This document shows, piece after piece, positions 1 through 12,602 of a stretch of DNA of 57,667 nucleotides. This DNA is from Anaeromyces robustus (Eukaryota; Neocallimastigomycota; Neocallimastigomycetes; Neocallimastigales; Neocallimastigaceae). The DNA is taken from assembly GCA_002104895.1 (NCBI GenBank), contig MCFG01000330.1:22501-80167 (forward strand), given 5' to 3'. The position numbers were made by a program, and so were the translations under genes. Below the pieces are notes generated by a model. The model was given only the letters and a program-made list of their open reading frames with translations, made no database searches and was not told the DNA's origin. Position 1 is the first letter of the stretch, and every line of letters begins with the position of its first letter.

Positions 1-1267
1 TTCTGTTAACAAATAATCCCAAAAATATTTTGGATTGGTCATTAATGATGTTGTTTTTTTATTATTAAATGAATTACTTTTTATTAAAATATTTTTTATA
101 AAATTATTTTGATTTTTAGAAATTTTTTCATTTGTTCCATCATTACTATAATCTATAATATTTATTTTGTTACTATTACTTATATAACATAAGTAATCAT
201 TTTTTAATGATAATATTTTATGTTGTAAATCTGAATAACTATAGGGTTTACAATATGCGAAATAATATGAAATATTTTCTATATATAATAATATAATATG
301 TTAAAATATTTTATATCATTATATAAACTTTTATTTTTTTGATTTATTTAATAATTATAATATACACATTGAGTATATCATTTTGAAAAAAAAGGTTACC
401 ATTTGAATAAGGAGGTATGGTTACTTCAAATGTAACTTGAAGTCCATTATTTACTTTCTCATAAAGTAGACTTTTTGATACTGTTTTCCAATTTTTATTT
501 ATTGATGAACACCATACTGGTCTCATACCTGCATTAAATAATCGGTTAACATTATTTAAGTTCATTAATCGAAATTGAAGAATCGTCCAATGCTCTTTAA
601 CTTTTTCTGTATCATTATTTACTTCATTCTCATTATTATTATCTTTCGATACATTAAATTTATCATTATCATTAGTTTTTTTTTTCTCTAAAATTCAATA
701 TATTATATATTTATATATAATATATTAATTACATTAAATTTTTAATCTCTTTAAATTTTTTATATAAATAATTTTTTTTATCTAATTATATCTACCTTTA
801 TTTATTAATTCATTATTACTATTATCTATTGATGATTCTGATAAATTGGAAATATTAATTAAATTATTATTTTTATTGTTGTTGCTGTTTTCTTCTGTAT
901 GTGATAAATTAGTTACATCGCTTAATAATGATGAGCACTCTTTCACTGAAAAATAAAACCAAGTTCTATTTTTTACATTTACACCTGAATCATATGCATC
1001 TGGTTTTGTCCATAAACAATATCGTTTAACATGAGCAATTTTTGGTTTATTATAAGTTTCTTTTTTAGGAATACTAGTAAATTCCTGAGTTTGAATTGTT
1101 CTTAATTTTAGACCTTTAATCGAATTTATTATATCTTGAAATTCATGCTTTTTTAAAATTTTTGTATCATTAATAAGAGGTTGGAATTCTTCAACTTCAA
1201 CTACTTTATGTAAATTTCCATTATCAAAATTGGAATCAAAACAAAAATTTCCTACAAAAGTTTTCAT
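1..1267 (-). CDS. Cytosolic carboxypeptidase (CCP/AGBL family), 5' part only
   Basis: CCPs are M14-like metallocarboxypeptidases that trim glutamates from tubulin tails and other proteins. Exons are 1267-796, 687-400 and 278-1; both introns are GT...AG and all joins stay in frame, giving at least 346 residues. The visible part is the CCP-specific N-terminal beta-sandwich domain. It shows FDSNFDNGNL near residue 10, NRTWFYFSV near residue 105, then LNNVNRLFNAGMRPVW, VTFEVTIPPYSN and, across intron 2, YYFAYCKPYSYSDLQ, which are the family landmarks in the right order. The zinc-binding catalytic domain should follow but lies beyond the left edge, so activity cannot be judged. An Asn/Glu-rich insert sits between residues about 120 and 180. 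Subfamily (CCP1/4 versus CCP5 or others) cannot be assigned. A flagellar role is inferred from the family. Confidence 0.88.
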
Positions 1268-2167
1268 ATTATTTTAAATATTATTTCTTATTTCCTTAAA
1301 TATTATATATAAACAATAATAGCTATTATATTTCATTCTATGTTCATTACTATTTTATTTATTGCAATACAAAAAAAAATAATTGAAATATAAAAGAGCA
1401 AATACATTAACATACAACAAGATAATAACAAAGAATAAACTTTTTATAATTTTTTTTCTAATTGATTTAATAAAGGAAAGCAATTTAATTTTTAAATTTT
1501 ATTAAATATATTTATTATTTTTCATTTATCAAAAAAAATTCAATAAATATATTTAATTTTATAATGATTTTAATTTTTTTTTTTAGTAATTAAGTAATTA
1601 ATAAAAAAAATATTTATTTGTTTGTTTCTTTTCTATTTATATATATTTTTTATTTTATTTATTTATTATTTTTTTGATTATATATTATTTTATTTCATAA
1701 CGTAGCTCTCATTTGTATTAAAAAAATTTTTATTTTTTAATTTATTTAATATGCCTTCATTAAAAAATTTTACTATGCGCCCCATTTCATATTGCGAAAT
1801 GCAACACATTCGTATTTTATTATTATTATTATTATTATTGTTATTACTATTATTATTATTGTTTATTATTGAAAAAAGATTTTATGTAATTTAAAAAAAT
1901 TAAAAAAAGACAAAAATATTTAAATAATATTATAATACAACAAATATTAATGATATTACTTTTTTCTATTATAATTATAATTAGTATCAATAAAAAAAAA
2001 GTAAAAGAAATAATATAATTTTATAGATGCTATAAAATAAAATATTATTATAATATTATTCTTTGTTTTTATAATTATTAAAAAAACATTAAAAAAATTT
2101 CATAATAATATTCTTTATATAATAAGATAATAAATAATAGAAAGAATATTATAATATTATATATAAG
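1268..2167. other. Intergenic region between two minus-strand genes
   Basis: No coding sequence is visible. It holds poly-A/poly-T tracts and a TTA microsatellite (1817-1865). One less AT-rich patch at about 1697-1805 contains the inverted repeat CATTTC/GAAATG. It should include the carboxypeptidase promoter and the 3' end of the WD40 gene. Confidence 0.6.
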
Positions 2168-5100
2168 TTAAACTTGAGATTGTACTGTAATATTTGGTTT
2201 ACTTTTTCTTTCACCTTTAACCTTTATAAATATATGTAATAAAAAATATATATTAATAATAATTTTAATAAAAACAAATAAGATTCTAATTATTATATTA
2301 TTACCAGTTGTTGAATAGTTTTGTGCTCATTTTTATTTTTTAATCTACTTATAATAGATGATAAACTACTTTGTGAGTCAATATTACTTTCAAGATCTTT
2401 AATTTCATCTAATTCATGGCAATTAAGTTGATGAAAAACTAAGTCAGGACGAACTTTTTGTAATGGAGGTGTAACTTTACTTTCCTTTCTTAAACCAGAA
2501 TATGAAAAGAATTGAATAGGATTTTCTTTAAAAAATATTTCTTGTCTTTCAGTAGATTTAACTCTATTTATTTCAATTGCATTTTTCAACGCACCTAAAA
2601 AAAATAAAAAAATATTTTTGAGAAATATGATCGTAATTTTATTTATAAGTAATTTAATATAAATATATTAAAAAAATACCTAGAGCTTTGGTTATAGTAT
2701 TATTATCGTGTCGTTCAACATCGTAAAATGATACAACTTTATCTAAAATCATACATTTATTTATTATCATTTATTATATTTACAATATAATATAGATTGA
2801 TGAAATGTATATAATTTTATTTTACCTTTTTTTTCTACAGATTTCTTCAACTTATTAAGATGGGCTTTGATTACTATAAAAATATTATATTTTTTTATTA
2901 TTAATATAATAATTTTTTTTAAAAAAAAAGTAATGATATATTAATATATTTAACAGAATATGTTATTTACAAGACCAATTTTTATCAGCTTTTTCCTTTA
3001 GTTTTATTCTATTAATATAATCAGCATTTTTTTCATTTTCTTTTTTCATACAATCAATTAAGTATTGTTGATAAACATCATTTGGTAATTTTGAATATGT
3101 GTCTGGATCTTCAATATCCCAAGAATCATCCTGTCCAAAAGTTCCAATAAAATCACCTTGTATAAATAGTGTATATTTTTTTATTAAAAATAATACAATT
3201 AATTATTATTTATTATTAAAAAATAAAACATTTGAATATTATTTATTATTAAAAAATAAAACATTTGAATATTATTTATTATTAAAAAATAAAACATTTG
3301 AATATTATTTATTATTAAAAAATAAAACATTTGAATATTATTTATTATTAAAAAATAAAATAATTAAATATTATTTATTATTAAAAAATAAAATAATTAA
3401 ATATTATTTATTATTAAAAAATAAAATAATTAAATATTATTTATTATTAAAAAATAACACAATTATAATTACCATCTAATGTCCATAATCTTACTGAGCA
3501 ATCTTTTGATGCTGTTATTATAATATTTTGGGAATCAAGACTACTTACACTTTTTAAAACAAATAAATAAAAAAGTAAATAAATGAATATATAAATTAAG
3601 TATTTAAAAATTTATTTTTTACCTAGTAATGGCTGCTATATGAGCTCTGAAAATTTTTCTTAACTTGAAAGTACTATCGTTAATATCTTTTAAATTATCT
3701 AAAATTGGGAATATATCATAAATCTACATATTTCAATATTAATATACATTGTCAATTTTTTTATTAGTTTAAAATATATATTTATTACCATTATATTTCC
3801 ATCAGATGTTCCTACAATTAACATTGTCAAATCATGATTAAGAAACATATCACATATACCTTCTTGTTGTAAAGGCTTGCATTCTAACTTTGTAAGTTTA
3901 TTTTTATATAAATATACAAAATATATTTATTAATTGTATTTTATATAGGAAAGATTTAAATTTATAAAATAATATTTTATAATATATAATCTTTACTTCA
4001 TAAATTAGAGTTCCTTCTTGTATATCCCAGCATCTTATATGGCCATCAGCATGACATGATAATAATGGCACTTTTCCTTTAGAATATGGTTTATCATTTG
4101 ATGGATGGAAAAATTTTATCTATATTATCAATTTATTATTATTAAATAAAAAATACATACAATTATGTGTATAAATATATAAATTAATTATTAACCTTCT
4201 CTATAGATTTTTCATCAATTGGTCTTAAATCTATCAATGGATCAACTAATGACGATTTCATATAACCAGATTCTAAATTCCATATAACAATAACACCATC
4301 AACACTACTAGTTGCAAGAATATTTGGTTCAAAAAATGCAACAGAGGTTATATCATCTTGATGCCTACATATATATTATATTAATACATTATTATATATT
4401 TTTGAGTAATTATCTCAAAAAAAAAATAATAATTATAGTATTAAGCTATAAGAAATAATAATAATAAAGTATATAAGTCAAAAAATTTATATACCCTTTT
4501 TCAGAGTATAATATTCTTATAGGCCATGATTCAAAATGATCTGGATCATCAATATATACTGTAATTTTTCTATCCCATCCAGTACATATTACATATTTAT
4601 TTGAACCCATTTCAATAAAGTCAACTGCTGTAACTTCTAAATTATTATCTTTATATAATTTTCTTAATAACTGACCATTATTATAATTCCACATCTGCAT
4701 TGACATCATATAAACATATATAAATTTTATTATTTAATAAAATTAAATATAATATTTTTTTAGAAACTCTTTTATTATTACTTTTATAACGCCATCTCTT
4801 CCACCAGTAATTAATCTTCTTCCTGAATTATCAAATGAAAATGCAGTAACTTCAATATCCTTATTGATAATATTACATAATAAAATAGAATTAATAAAAA
4901 AAAAAAACAATATAATAAAAAAACATAATAATAATGATATAAAAAGATTACCCCATGTGCTTTATTGTATTGAAAAACCTTTTCTCCTGAATAATATGCC
5001 CATGTACTAATAGTTCCATTTTGACTACCAGTTACAACCTTATGTATATTGTTATTAATTTTAAGTTTTGTTAAAAAATATGAATGACATTTAAATAATA

Positions 5101-7778
5101 AGCATTACCCAATAAATTTAATAAAATAATAAAAATTACTTGATAAAAGTTTTCATTAAACATAGCTGCTACAACTGGATTATTATATGTTCTTACAATC
5201 GTTTTTTTCTGATACAAATATAACTTTTTTATATAAAGTATTTTAATATTATTATTAATTTAAAAAAAATTTTTTTTATAATTATTAATTTAAAAAAATC
5301 TTTTTATTATATTATTAATGAAATGGATATTTACTGGATATACACAAAAATTGTTATAACCATTAATTAATTGTTTATTTATTGTGTCATAATAAAGACA
5401 TGGGAAGCAACAATCTTCTTTATAAGATACATATTGTTGAAAAGTTTGAAGACATGCAAATGTTGAAATATTCCATATTTTATACATCTATATGTATTAT
5501 TATATATTTAATAATTAAAATATATTCTATAAATGGAAATTAATCTGTTATATATATATATATATTTTTTTTTCATACGCCATCATCTGATAAACTTATA
5601 ATATGTCCTTCTTTTTCATTTACTAATAAATTAACAATTCCACTTAAATGCCCAATTAAACTAGCAGCTGGTTTTGATAAAATATATGGGTTCCATAAAC
5701 GACTAAAATTTATATCATAAATATTTTATATTTAATTTTTTTTAAAATATTAAATAATGAAATTATTTATAAAAAATTATTTACATTATTTTATCACCAC
5801 CACCGGTTACTAAAAAACATGGCCTTTTTACTAATGTAAAACATCTTATACCTTTTGGTATATGTATTGATCTTATAGGCTTTCTTTCAATATCTGTAAT
5901 TACCAAAGATTTGCTATTATCACATGAACAAGTTACAAAAGAATTTAATTCAGAGTAATATTGAATATTATGAATCCAACTATTATGAACTCTTTTCTTT
6001 AAATATTTAAATAAGTATATTATAAATATAATATTTAAATATATTTTAATTTAATACTTTTTATATGTTAATTTTTACTTTATATATATGTATTTGATTG
6101 GATTCATTTTTCTTATTTGATTTATTATTTGTATTCCAAACTCCAAATGCATTACTTGAAGACAATATTTTTTTATTGATATATATGAAATTCATATAAC
6201 CTTGATCATCACCAACTAAAAGTAAATCATAATCTTCATTAAAATTTGCTATTTATATATATATTGAATAATTGTTAATGATAAAATATATAAATGAAAC
6301 ATTTCATATGCATAAATTTATACCATTAAATGAAACACAAAGAGGGTTATTATCAAAAGGTCCAAATGATATTAATAATCTTGGTTTTATTGCTAATATA
6401 TCAAATATTGTAACACTGAATTGGTTATATATTTAATTTATAAATTTAATATATATATTTAATAAAAATATATTTAATAATAATAAATGAATAGGGTTAA
6501 AATGAGACATAAATAATATATTACAATCTGTTATCGGAACAAATAACTAATCTATTATATTCTTGCATAAAAGTAGCATCTGTAATCCAAAAATGGGTTG
6601 TTTCGTAAGTTAATGATGATAAATCTAAAATGTTAATTGATCTTTGAAGGTTAAAATTTAAACCCCAAATATTTGCCACCCCATCACGACTAAAATCATA
6701 TTTTAATTTTTTTTTTTTTTTTTTTTAGAAAAGAATAATAAATAAAGAATTTATAAAATTATAATATAAAAATAATTTACTAATGGATATATTTATTAAC
6801 CTTATAGATAGATATTTCCTTTCTTTTGTTGTATAAAATATTTTAACAACAATGTCTTTATGTAAGCTTAAATATGTTTTTTTATTTTTTTCATCAAATA
6901 TTGTTAACTATAATTATGAAAATTTTATTAATAGAAAGAATTTTTTTTCTATTAAAAATAAAGAAAAAACAAAAAATCAAATAAATATAATCATTTTATA
7001 TTTACATTAGATGAATCATCTTTTTCTAAAGCTCCGCTCATCATATACGATGAAAATTCATCCCATGACATATTTCCATCTGTATTTGCATCAATTTTCA
7101 TAAAAAGCATTGTCATTTGTTCTGTACTTAATGCACCATTCAGAATCTCTCCAAACACTTCTAAAAACTAATCATGTAAATATATTTATATATGTTATTT
7201 TCTATTCTTTTTCTATATATATATTTATTTAAAATAAAATATAAGTAATACTTTATCCATAGTAAATCCTGTGCTTCCATCTTCATTTCTATGTTCTTGT
7301 AATTTTTCCATTAGCATTTCGAAATGATGAATATTCATATATTGTTGAATATCTCTATTATTTAAAATAAACAATATATTGTTTAAAAAGCAATATCAAA
7401 AAGATTTCGTATTAATATAAATATTTACTCATTTAATTTAGCTCCTTTATTCTTTTTCTTTTTGTGTTTTTCATTGTTATTTTCTTTTTCATTATCATCA
7501 TCATTATTATTTTCATTTTCATTTTCATTATCATTTTCATTTTCATTTTCATTATCATTTCCATTCTCATTTTTATCTACATTATCTTCAATAAGTTTAC
7601 TCTCAATATTATCTGAAATATTTGATAAACTTGATTCATACGATGAGTGATCAATATTAATATCTATGTTATTATTCAAATATAATTAATATAAATTCAA
7701 CATTTTTAATTTTTTCTTTTTAAAAAATAATTATATATCAAATTCTATGAAATATTTATATGTACCTGCTTGATTCAT
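2168..7778 (-). CDS. EF-hand / WD40-repeat protein, WDR49/CFAP337-like
   Basis: A 25-exon model closes exactly in frame (3180 nt, 1059 residues). Exons: 7778-7766, 7663-7429, 7354-7252, 7167-7006, 6907-6801, 6689-6525, 6415-6324, 6248-6079, 5996-5785, 5702-5579, 5487-5335, 5208-5140, 5038-4952, 4859-4782, 4694-4495, 4364-4196, 4119-3997, 3887-3789, 3723-3623, 3549-3473, 3156-2971, 2873-2826, 2742-2680, 2594-2305, 2221-2168. The protein has an acidic Asn/Glu run, then a canonical EF-hand loop (DANTDGNMSWDE, residues 143-154). WD repeats follow from about 175 to 845, for example TGGGDKIIRLWNP, TGGRDGVIKMWNY and TASKDCSVRLWTLDG. After them comes GTFGQDDSWDI, the post-WD motif of this family. EF-hand plus WD40 plus GTFGQ is the WDR49/CFAP337 architecture, linked to the radial-spoke/doublet surface in ciliates and algae. 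Exon 1 codes only 13 nt, so the start is less certain than the rest. The intron between exons 20 and 21 is almost entirely a 33-bp minisatellite. Confidence 0.87.
3175..3470. repeat. 33-bp minisatellite, about 9 units, filling an intron
   Basis: Exact 33-bp units run at 3208, 3241, 3274 and 3307 (variant with ACATTTGAAT) and at 3340, 3373 and 3406 (variant with TAATTAAAT). Degenerate units flank them at about 3175-3207 and 3439-3470. The array lies wholly inside the 3472-3157 intron of the WDR49-like gene and stops at its splice donor. On the plus strand it reads as an open 11-residue repeat, which is a side effect of 33 being a multiple of 3. Confidence 0.95.
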
Positions 7779-8001
7779 TTTAGTATTTTCATATAAAAAG
7801 TAATATATTGCTAATTATTTATTGACTTTTATAGAATAAAATACATTTAAAAAATAATATTAATAAATTAATTTCTATCTCTTTTTTCTTTTTTTTTTTT
7901 AATTTTTTATATTAATAATACTTTTTAAAATTTTGAAAACCACAATTTTAAATCAATAAAAAATCTTTTTTTTTCGAATTTAACATATATATTAAATATG
8001 A

Positions 8002-8059
8002 ATATATTATAATATATTAATTATATATTGCAATATATAATTAATATATTATAATATAT
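8002..8059. repeat. 58-bp perfect palindrome
   Basis: Bases 8002-8030 are the exact reverse complement of 8031-8059, with no spacer and TTGCAA at the centre. All other bases are A or T. Confidence 0.95.
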
Positions 8060-8168
8060 AGTTCTATATAATGATAAAATTTGAATTATATCATAAATGT
8101 TTAAAAGTAGTTAATATAGATATAGAAAACTAATATAAAAATTAAATTTTAAAAATAAAGTTTTTTAA

Positions 8169-8318
8169 ACTTTTATTATTAATTATTTATGATTATTTTT
8201 TTTTTGCTAATACATTTTTTTTTTTTTTAAAATTTAAAATTTTAAATAACTTTTATTATAATTATTTATGATTACTTTTTTGCTAATACATTCTTTTTTA
8301 AAATTTAAACATTAAATA
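8169..8318. repeat. Imperfect tandem duplication of about 70-80 bp
   Basis: Both copies start ACTTTTATTAT, contain ATTATTTATGATTA and TTTTTGCTAATACATT, and end in AAAATTTAAA...TAAATA. They differ mainly in the length of poly-T tracts. Confidence 0.85.
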
Positions 8319-8441
8319 AGTATTAATAATAATTAATTTTTTTTAATAAATAAATAAATTTTATTTTTTATTAATTATATAATAAATATTTATATTATAT
8401 AAAAAAATATTAAAACTCTAATTCTATATTTAAAATACATT

Positions 8442-9162
8442 CTACATTCTTCTCTTAATTCTTGGAAGCTTTAATGGAGCCTTTAAAACGGCGTATTTAT
8501 GAATTGCATTATCAGTTAATCCCATTTCAATTTTTTGTGCTTTTGTTAATGTTTCTATTGAACAACCAACGGAAGAACATATTGTACTTAATTTAACAAC
8601 AGAAATTTTTATATCTTTACTTAGAAGAGTAACATTAATTTTATAATTGCTAACCATTAATAATAAAATAATTGCATATGATAATATTCTATCTTGTTCT
8701 TTATCTGGAATTTTATATCTATTTTTGAAAATTTTAAAAATGAATTTTTATAATTAATAAAAAAAATTTTTTATTTTATTTATAAATTTTTAATATATTA
8801 AAAATATTAATTTTTTATAAAAATGAATAAAAAAGTAAATACTCACGTTGTTTTTCCGTTACTTGTTGTTCCTTGATTATCACAGTATCTATTTAAAAGA
8901 CCATCAACAATTGCAATTGATGAACCAACAAAAGTTTTTTTCATAAATGAACTTTTATTTAATTGATGTTCACGACAAGTTCTTAAACGAAGTAAATATG
9001 CAACATATAAAAGTTTGCGTATTTGTGAAAAATCTTTTTTTTCTTGTTTTAAACATGAATCAATTGATGTATATAATAATGAATCAGTTTTAATACTATA
9101 TATTTAAAAATAATGATTTAATAATATATATTTATATGTTAATATATCATTAATATATATAC

Positions 9163-9202
<40 letters not shown>

Positions 9203-10470
9203 TTATTGTTAATTAAAACTTAAATTTAAAAGTGTTAATATAATTACCGTAATGGTGATAAATAATTTTCGATATCTTTTTGAGATTTAAATTTAATTAA
9301 TTCATCAATATTAATAGTTTTTAATTCATATTCAGGTACAATATCTTCAATATTATAAATTTCTTCAATATTTAAAGTTTCTGCGTTAAATGGAGGTATA
9401 AGACGATCTTCTTCTTGTGCTTTTTCAAGTTCGTCTATTATTAATATGTTAATTGAATTTATCAATTAATTTATTATATATTGATTTGTAATATATTAAT
9501 TATTTATTGATTATCAATTTATTTAATTTATATTGATTTGCAATATATTAATTATTCATTGACTATCAATTTATTTAATTTATATTTATCATATTTTATT
9601 TACTTATTTTTTAAAAATAATAATGAATAATTTCCTACCTTTTGAAGGAATTATTGAAGATTTTTCTTCAATAGTATTATGAATATGTGAAACGACATCA
9701 GATAAAGATTCAACTTTAACTCTATTTCTTTCAATATTTCTAATTTTTTGTTTAATCTTCTTAGTACCAAATGTTTGACCAAGTTCATTTCTAGCTGCTA
9801 AACTCTATTTTTTAAATTCAAAAAAAAAAAAAAAAAAAAAATAATAATTTATTATTAATAATATATTAATAATAAATTGATTTCCATTTTAATTCTTAAA
9901 TTATTTTTTTTCTTATTAACCTTTTCTAATTTGAATTTTGGTAATTTTAATGATTCGACAGATTTGACTTTTCTTGTAACATTATAAAATGGAGCACTTC
10001 TTAATACAACTGTATTATCATCTTTATTAAAGACACCAACAATATATCTATTTATTATTATTTTTTATATTAAAAAAGTATAGATAAAAAATATTTAAAA
10101 TTAATATATAATTATTATACTGTTAATAAAAAATATATTACTTACTTGCAAATTTCATTTTTTGAATCAATGTTTTCTCCTTCAAAACGAATAGTTGAAT
10201 TTTCACCAACTAATAATTTTCTGTGTTTATTTGGTTTTTCTGAAGAGGAATAAACATTAAATTCAGTGTCTTCTGTTGGTTTAACTCCATGAAATGAAGC
10301 TTAATTTAATTTAATTTATTAAAATATTATAATATTATTAGTATTATTAAAATTATTGATTTATTTGCTCTTTATTAATTTTAAAATAATTATATATATA
10401 AAGTACCTATATATGGTGCATTTAATTGATTTTTGTCCAAAATTAAAGATATTTTTCTTTTGCTTGACAT
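8442..10470 (-). CDS. RPA49: DNA-directed RNA polymerase I subunit A49
   Basis: RPA49 pairs with A34.5 on RNA polymerase I and supports initiation and elongation of rRNA synthesis. Seven exons (10470-10407, 10299-10146, 10047-9921, 9804-9639, 9434-9248, 9095-8847, 8718-8442) join to 1224 nt, 407 residues, close to the yeast length. The N-terminal dimerisation module shows ASFHGVKPTEDTEF, RKLLVGEN and YIVGVFNKDD...VLRSAPF. The linker has the family signature RNELGQTFGTKKIKQKI. The C-terminal tandem winged-helix part begins near DRLIPPFN and includes VGSSIAIVDGLLNRYC. The start follows from M-S-S-K directly before the first intron; no in-frame ATG upstream fits. Donors are mainly GTAAGT/GTAATT, with one GTTAAT and one GTGAGT. 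A housekeeping gene among ciliary neighbours. Confidence 0.93.
9478..9581. repeat. 52-bp tandem duplication in an RPA49 intron
   Basis: The unit beginning ATATTGATTTG occurs at 9478-9529 and again at 9530-9581. Differences are three substitutions (gtaat/gcaat, tttatt/ttcatt, gattatc/gactatc). Confidence 0.92.
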
Positions 10471-11096
10471 TTTAAATTTCGCAATTAACTTAAAATATTT
10501 TTAATAAAATAAAAAAAATTTTTTGATATATGATTTATTTAAAAAAAAAAAAAAAAAAAATTAAAAAATATAAATTTAAAATCCAATCAAATTAAAACTT
10601 AATCAATATTTTAATTTTTATATTAATATCTGAAAAATATTTTTACATTTGTTTAACTTAATTAAAAATTTTCAAAGGATAATATATAATATATAATAAA
10701 ATAAATAAATATTTAGTACATTATTAATAAGAAAAAAATATTTATAAAGAATTTTATATTTGAAAAATTTAACCATTATATTTACGGTCTAATGAATAAA
10801 CACATTATCAATTTATTAAGTGGAACCTTTCCTAATTTAAATACATCCTTTATTTATAATACTTTTTTCTTTTAGTAATTGTAAAGTATCATATATAAAA
10901 ATATTTTATAATAATCCCGAATAAAATACATGTATTTTTTTTTAACCAAAAAAATTTATGAATTAATGTATTGTACAAATTGTACAAAATCAATTGTATT
11001 TTAAAAGCCACAAATAAATTAATTTATAAATTTATATTATTAATAGTAACAATAATTATTAATAATAGCAATAATAATAATTACAATTAGTAAGTA

Positions 11097-11152
<56 letters not shown>

Positions 11153-12602
11153 GCAAATTAATTCAATGAATACTATTGATATTGATATAGAGAGTATTAA
11201 TAAGTGTTTTTATTAAATTATGTAATTTCAAAGAACTAATATAAGCTAATATAACTGTATAAATGAAGTTTAATATAATTATTAATGAAATATATATATA
11301 TATATTATAACTATTTTTTTACTATTTCAATCTCTATAACCATATTATAACTGTACTACCTTCTAAAACTAAAAAGTAAATTATAAATATAAGTAAAAAA
11401 TTCAAAAAAATTTTATTTAAAAAAATTTTAACTATATTATGAATATACAAAATTTATATAAAGTTTTAAGTATTATTAATAAGAAATGGTTATAGTGACA
11501 GATAAATTTTTATATGGTAAAAAAAAAGTTTTAAATATAAATGTTACACGATAATTATATAAAATTAATAAATTGAATTTTTACTTTATAGAATATTTTG
11601 TTATTCTTGCCTTTTATTGAATATTTAATTAAAAAAAATTTTTTTAATATAAAAAAATAATAAATTGTTTGTATTTAATATAATCTTGTTGAAATTGACT
11701 CAAAAGAATATACCTTTATATTAATAAAAGAATAACTTTTTTCATTTTTACATTTATTTTTTCTTTATTTTTTATTATAATTTATAAATAGTATTTTCAT
11801 CACTATTATATAATAATAAAACTTATATATTAAATTGTATTATTTGCTTAATATTTATACAATTTTCATTAAATATTACATTTATTAAATTGTACTGAAT
11901 TTTGAATAAAATTTTTTTGTTTTATATTAATTATTATTAAACTTTAATTAAATTTTTTATATATTGAAATTTTTTTTAACTTTACAGTAAACTTTTTAAA
12001 TTAATTTATTTTATATTATTTTATTATTTTGTTATTTTTTTATTTTTTTTTTTTTTTTGAAAATATTAAAATATAATAAAAGATAATATAAATTAATTTA
12101 TAATAATAAATTAAAAAAGTTATTTATATAAACTATAGCAAAAAGTAAGTAGTAAATAATACAATGAAAAAAATAAAATATTAGTTTTTTATTAATTATT
12201 TATATATAAAAATTTAAATAAAAAGTTCAATAAAATAAATTATTTTATTTGTATTATATAAATTAAACAAATTTGTTTTATTAAATAATAATAAAATTTA
12301 TATAAATTTTAATTAAAATATAATTAGTATATAAAAAATTAACTATAAAATGAAAAAAAAAAAAAAAATTAAAACTATATTTATTATTTAAAAATTAATG
12401 AATATTAAAATTTTCTATATTAATTTCTCTTTTTTTATTTCTTTCTCATTCTAAAAAAAAATAATATTATTATATTATTAATAAAATGATATTTGATGTT
12501 TTGCTTTGTTGATGAATTTTTTCTATATAAAAACAATATTAACTTTTTTGAATATAATTAATAATTTCACATATATTTTATTATTTTTAAAATTTTGTCA
12601 AA
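10471..12602. other. 2.1 kb divergent intergenic region
   Basis: It separates the 5' ends of RPA49 (-) and the BTB gene (+), so both promoters lie here. I see no ORF with coding character. It holds a poly-A run (about 10541-10560), a tandem TTGTACAA-like element at about 10973-10989, an ATT microsatellite at 11098-11151, and many mixed A/T tracts. Confidence 0.6.

Larger units (their letters stand above)
7779..8441. other. Intergenic region with a perfect palind and a direct repeat
   Basis: This lies between the RPA49 stop and the WDR49-like start, both on the minus strand. No coding signal is seen. It contains a perfect palindrome at 8002-8059 and an imperfect tandem duplication (8169-8248 and 8249-8318). 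The side nearest 7779 should carry the WDR49-like promoter. Confidence 0.6.

Noticed and set aside
3208-3438. Possible CRISPR-like array of 33-bp repeats
   Set aside because: The units are contiguous with no spacers and lie in a spliceosomal intron of a eukaryotic gene.
3099-3479. 126-residue plus-strand ORF with an 11-residue YYLLLKNKTFE repeat
   Set aside because: It is the translation of the 33-bp intronic minisatellite; the flanking minus-strand exons are well supported WD40 sequence.
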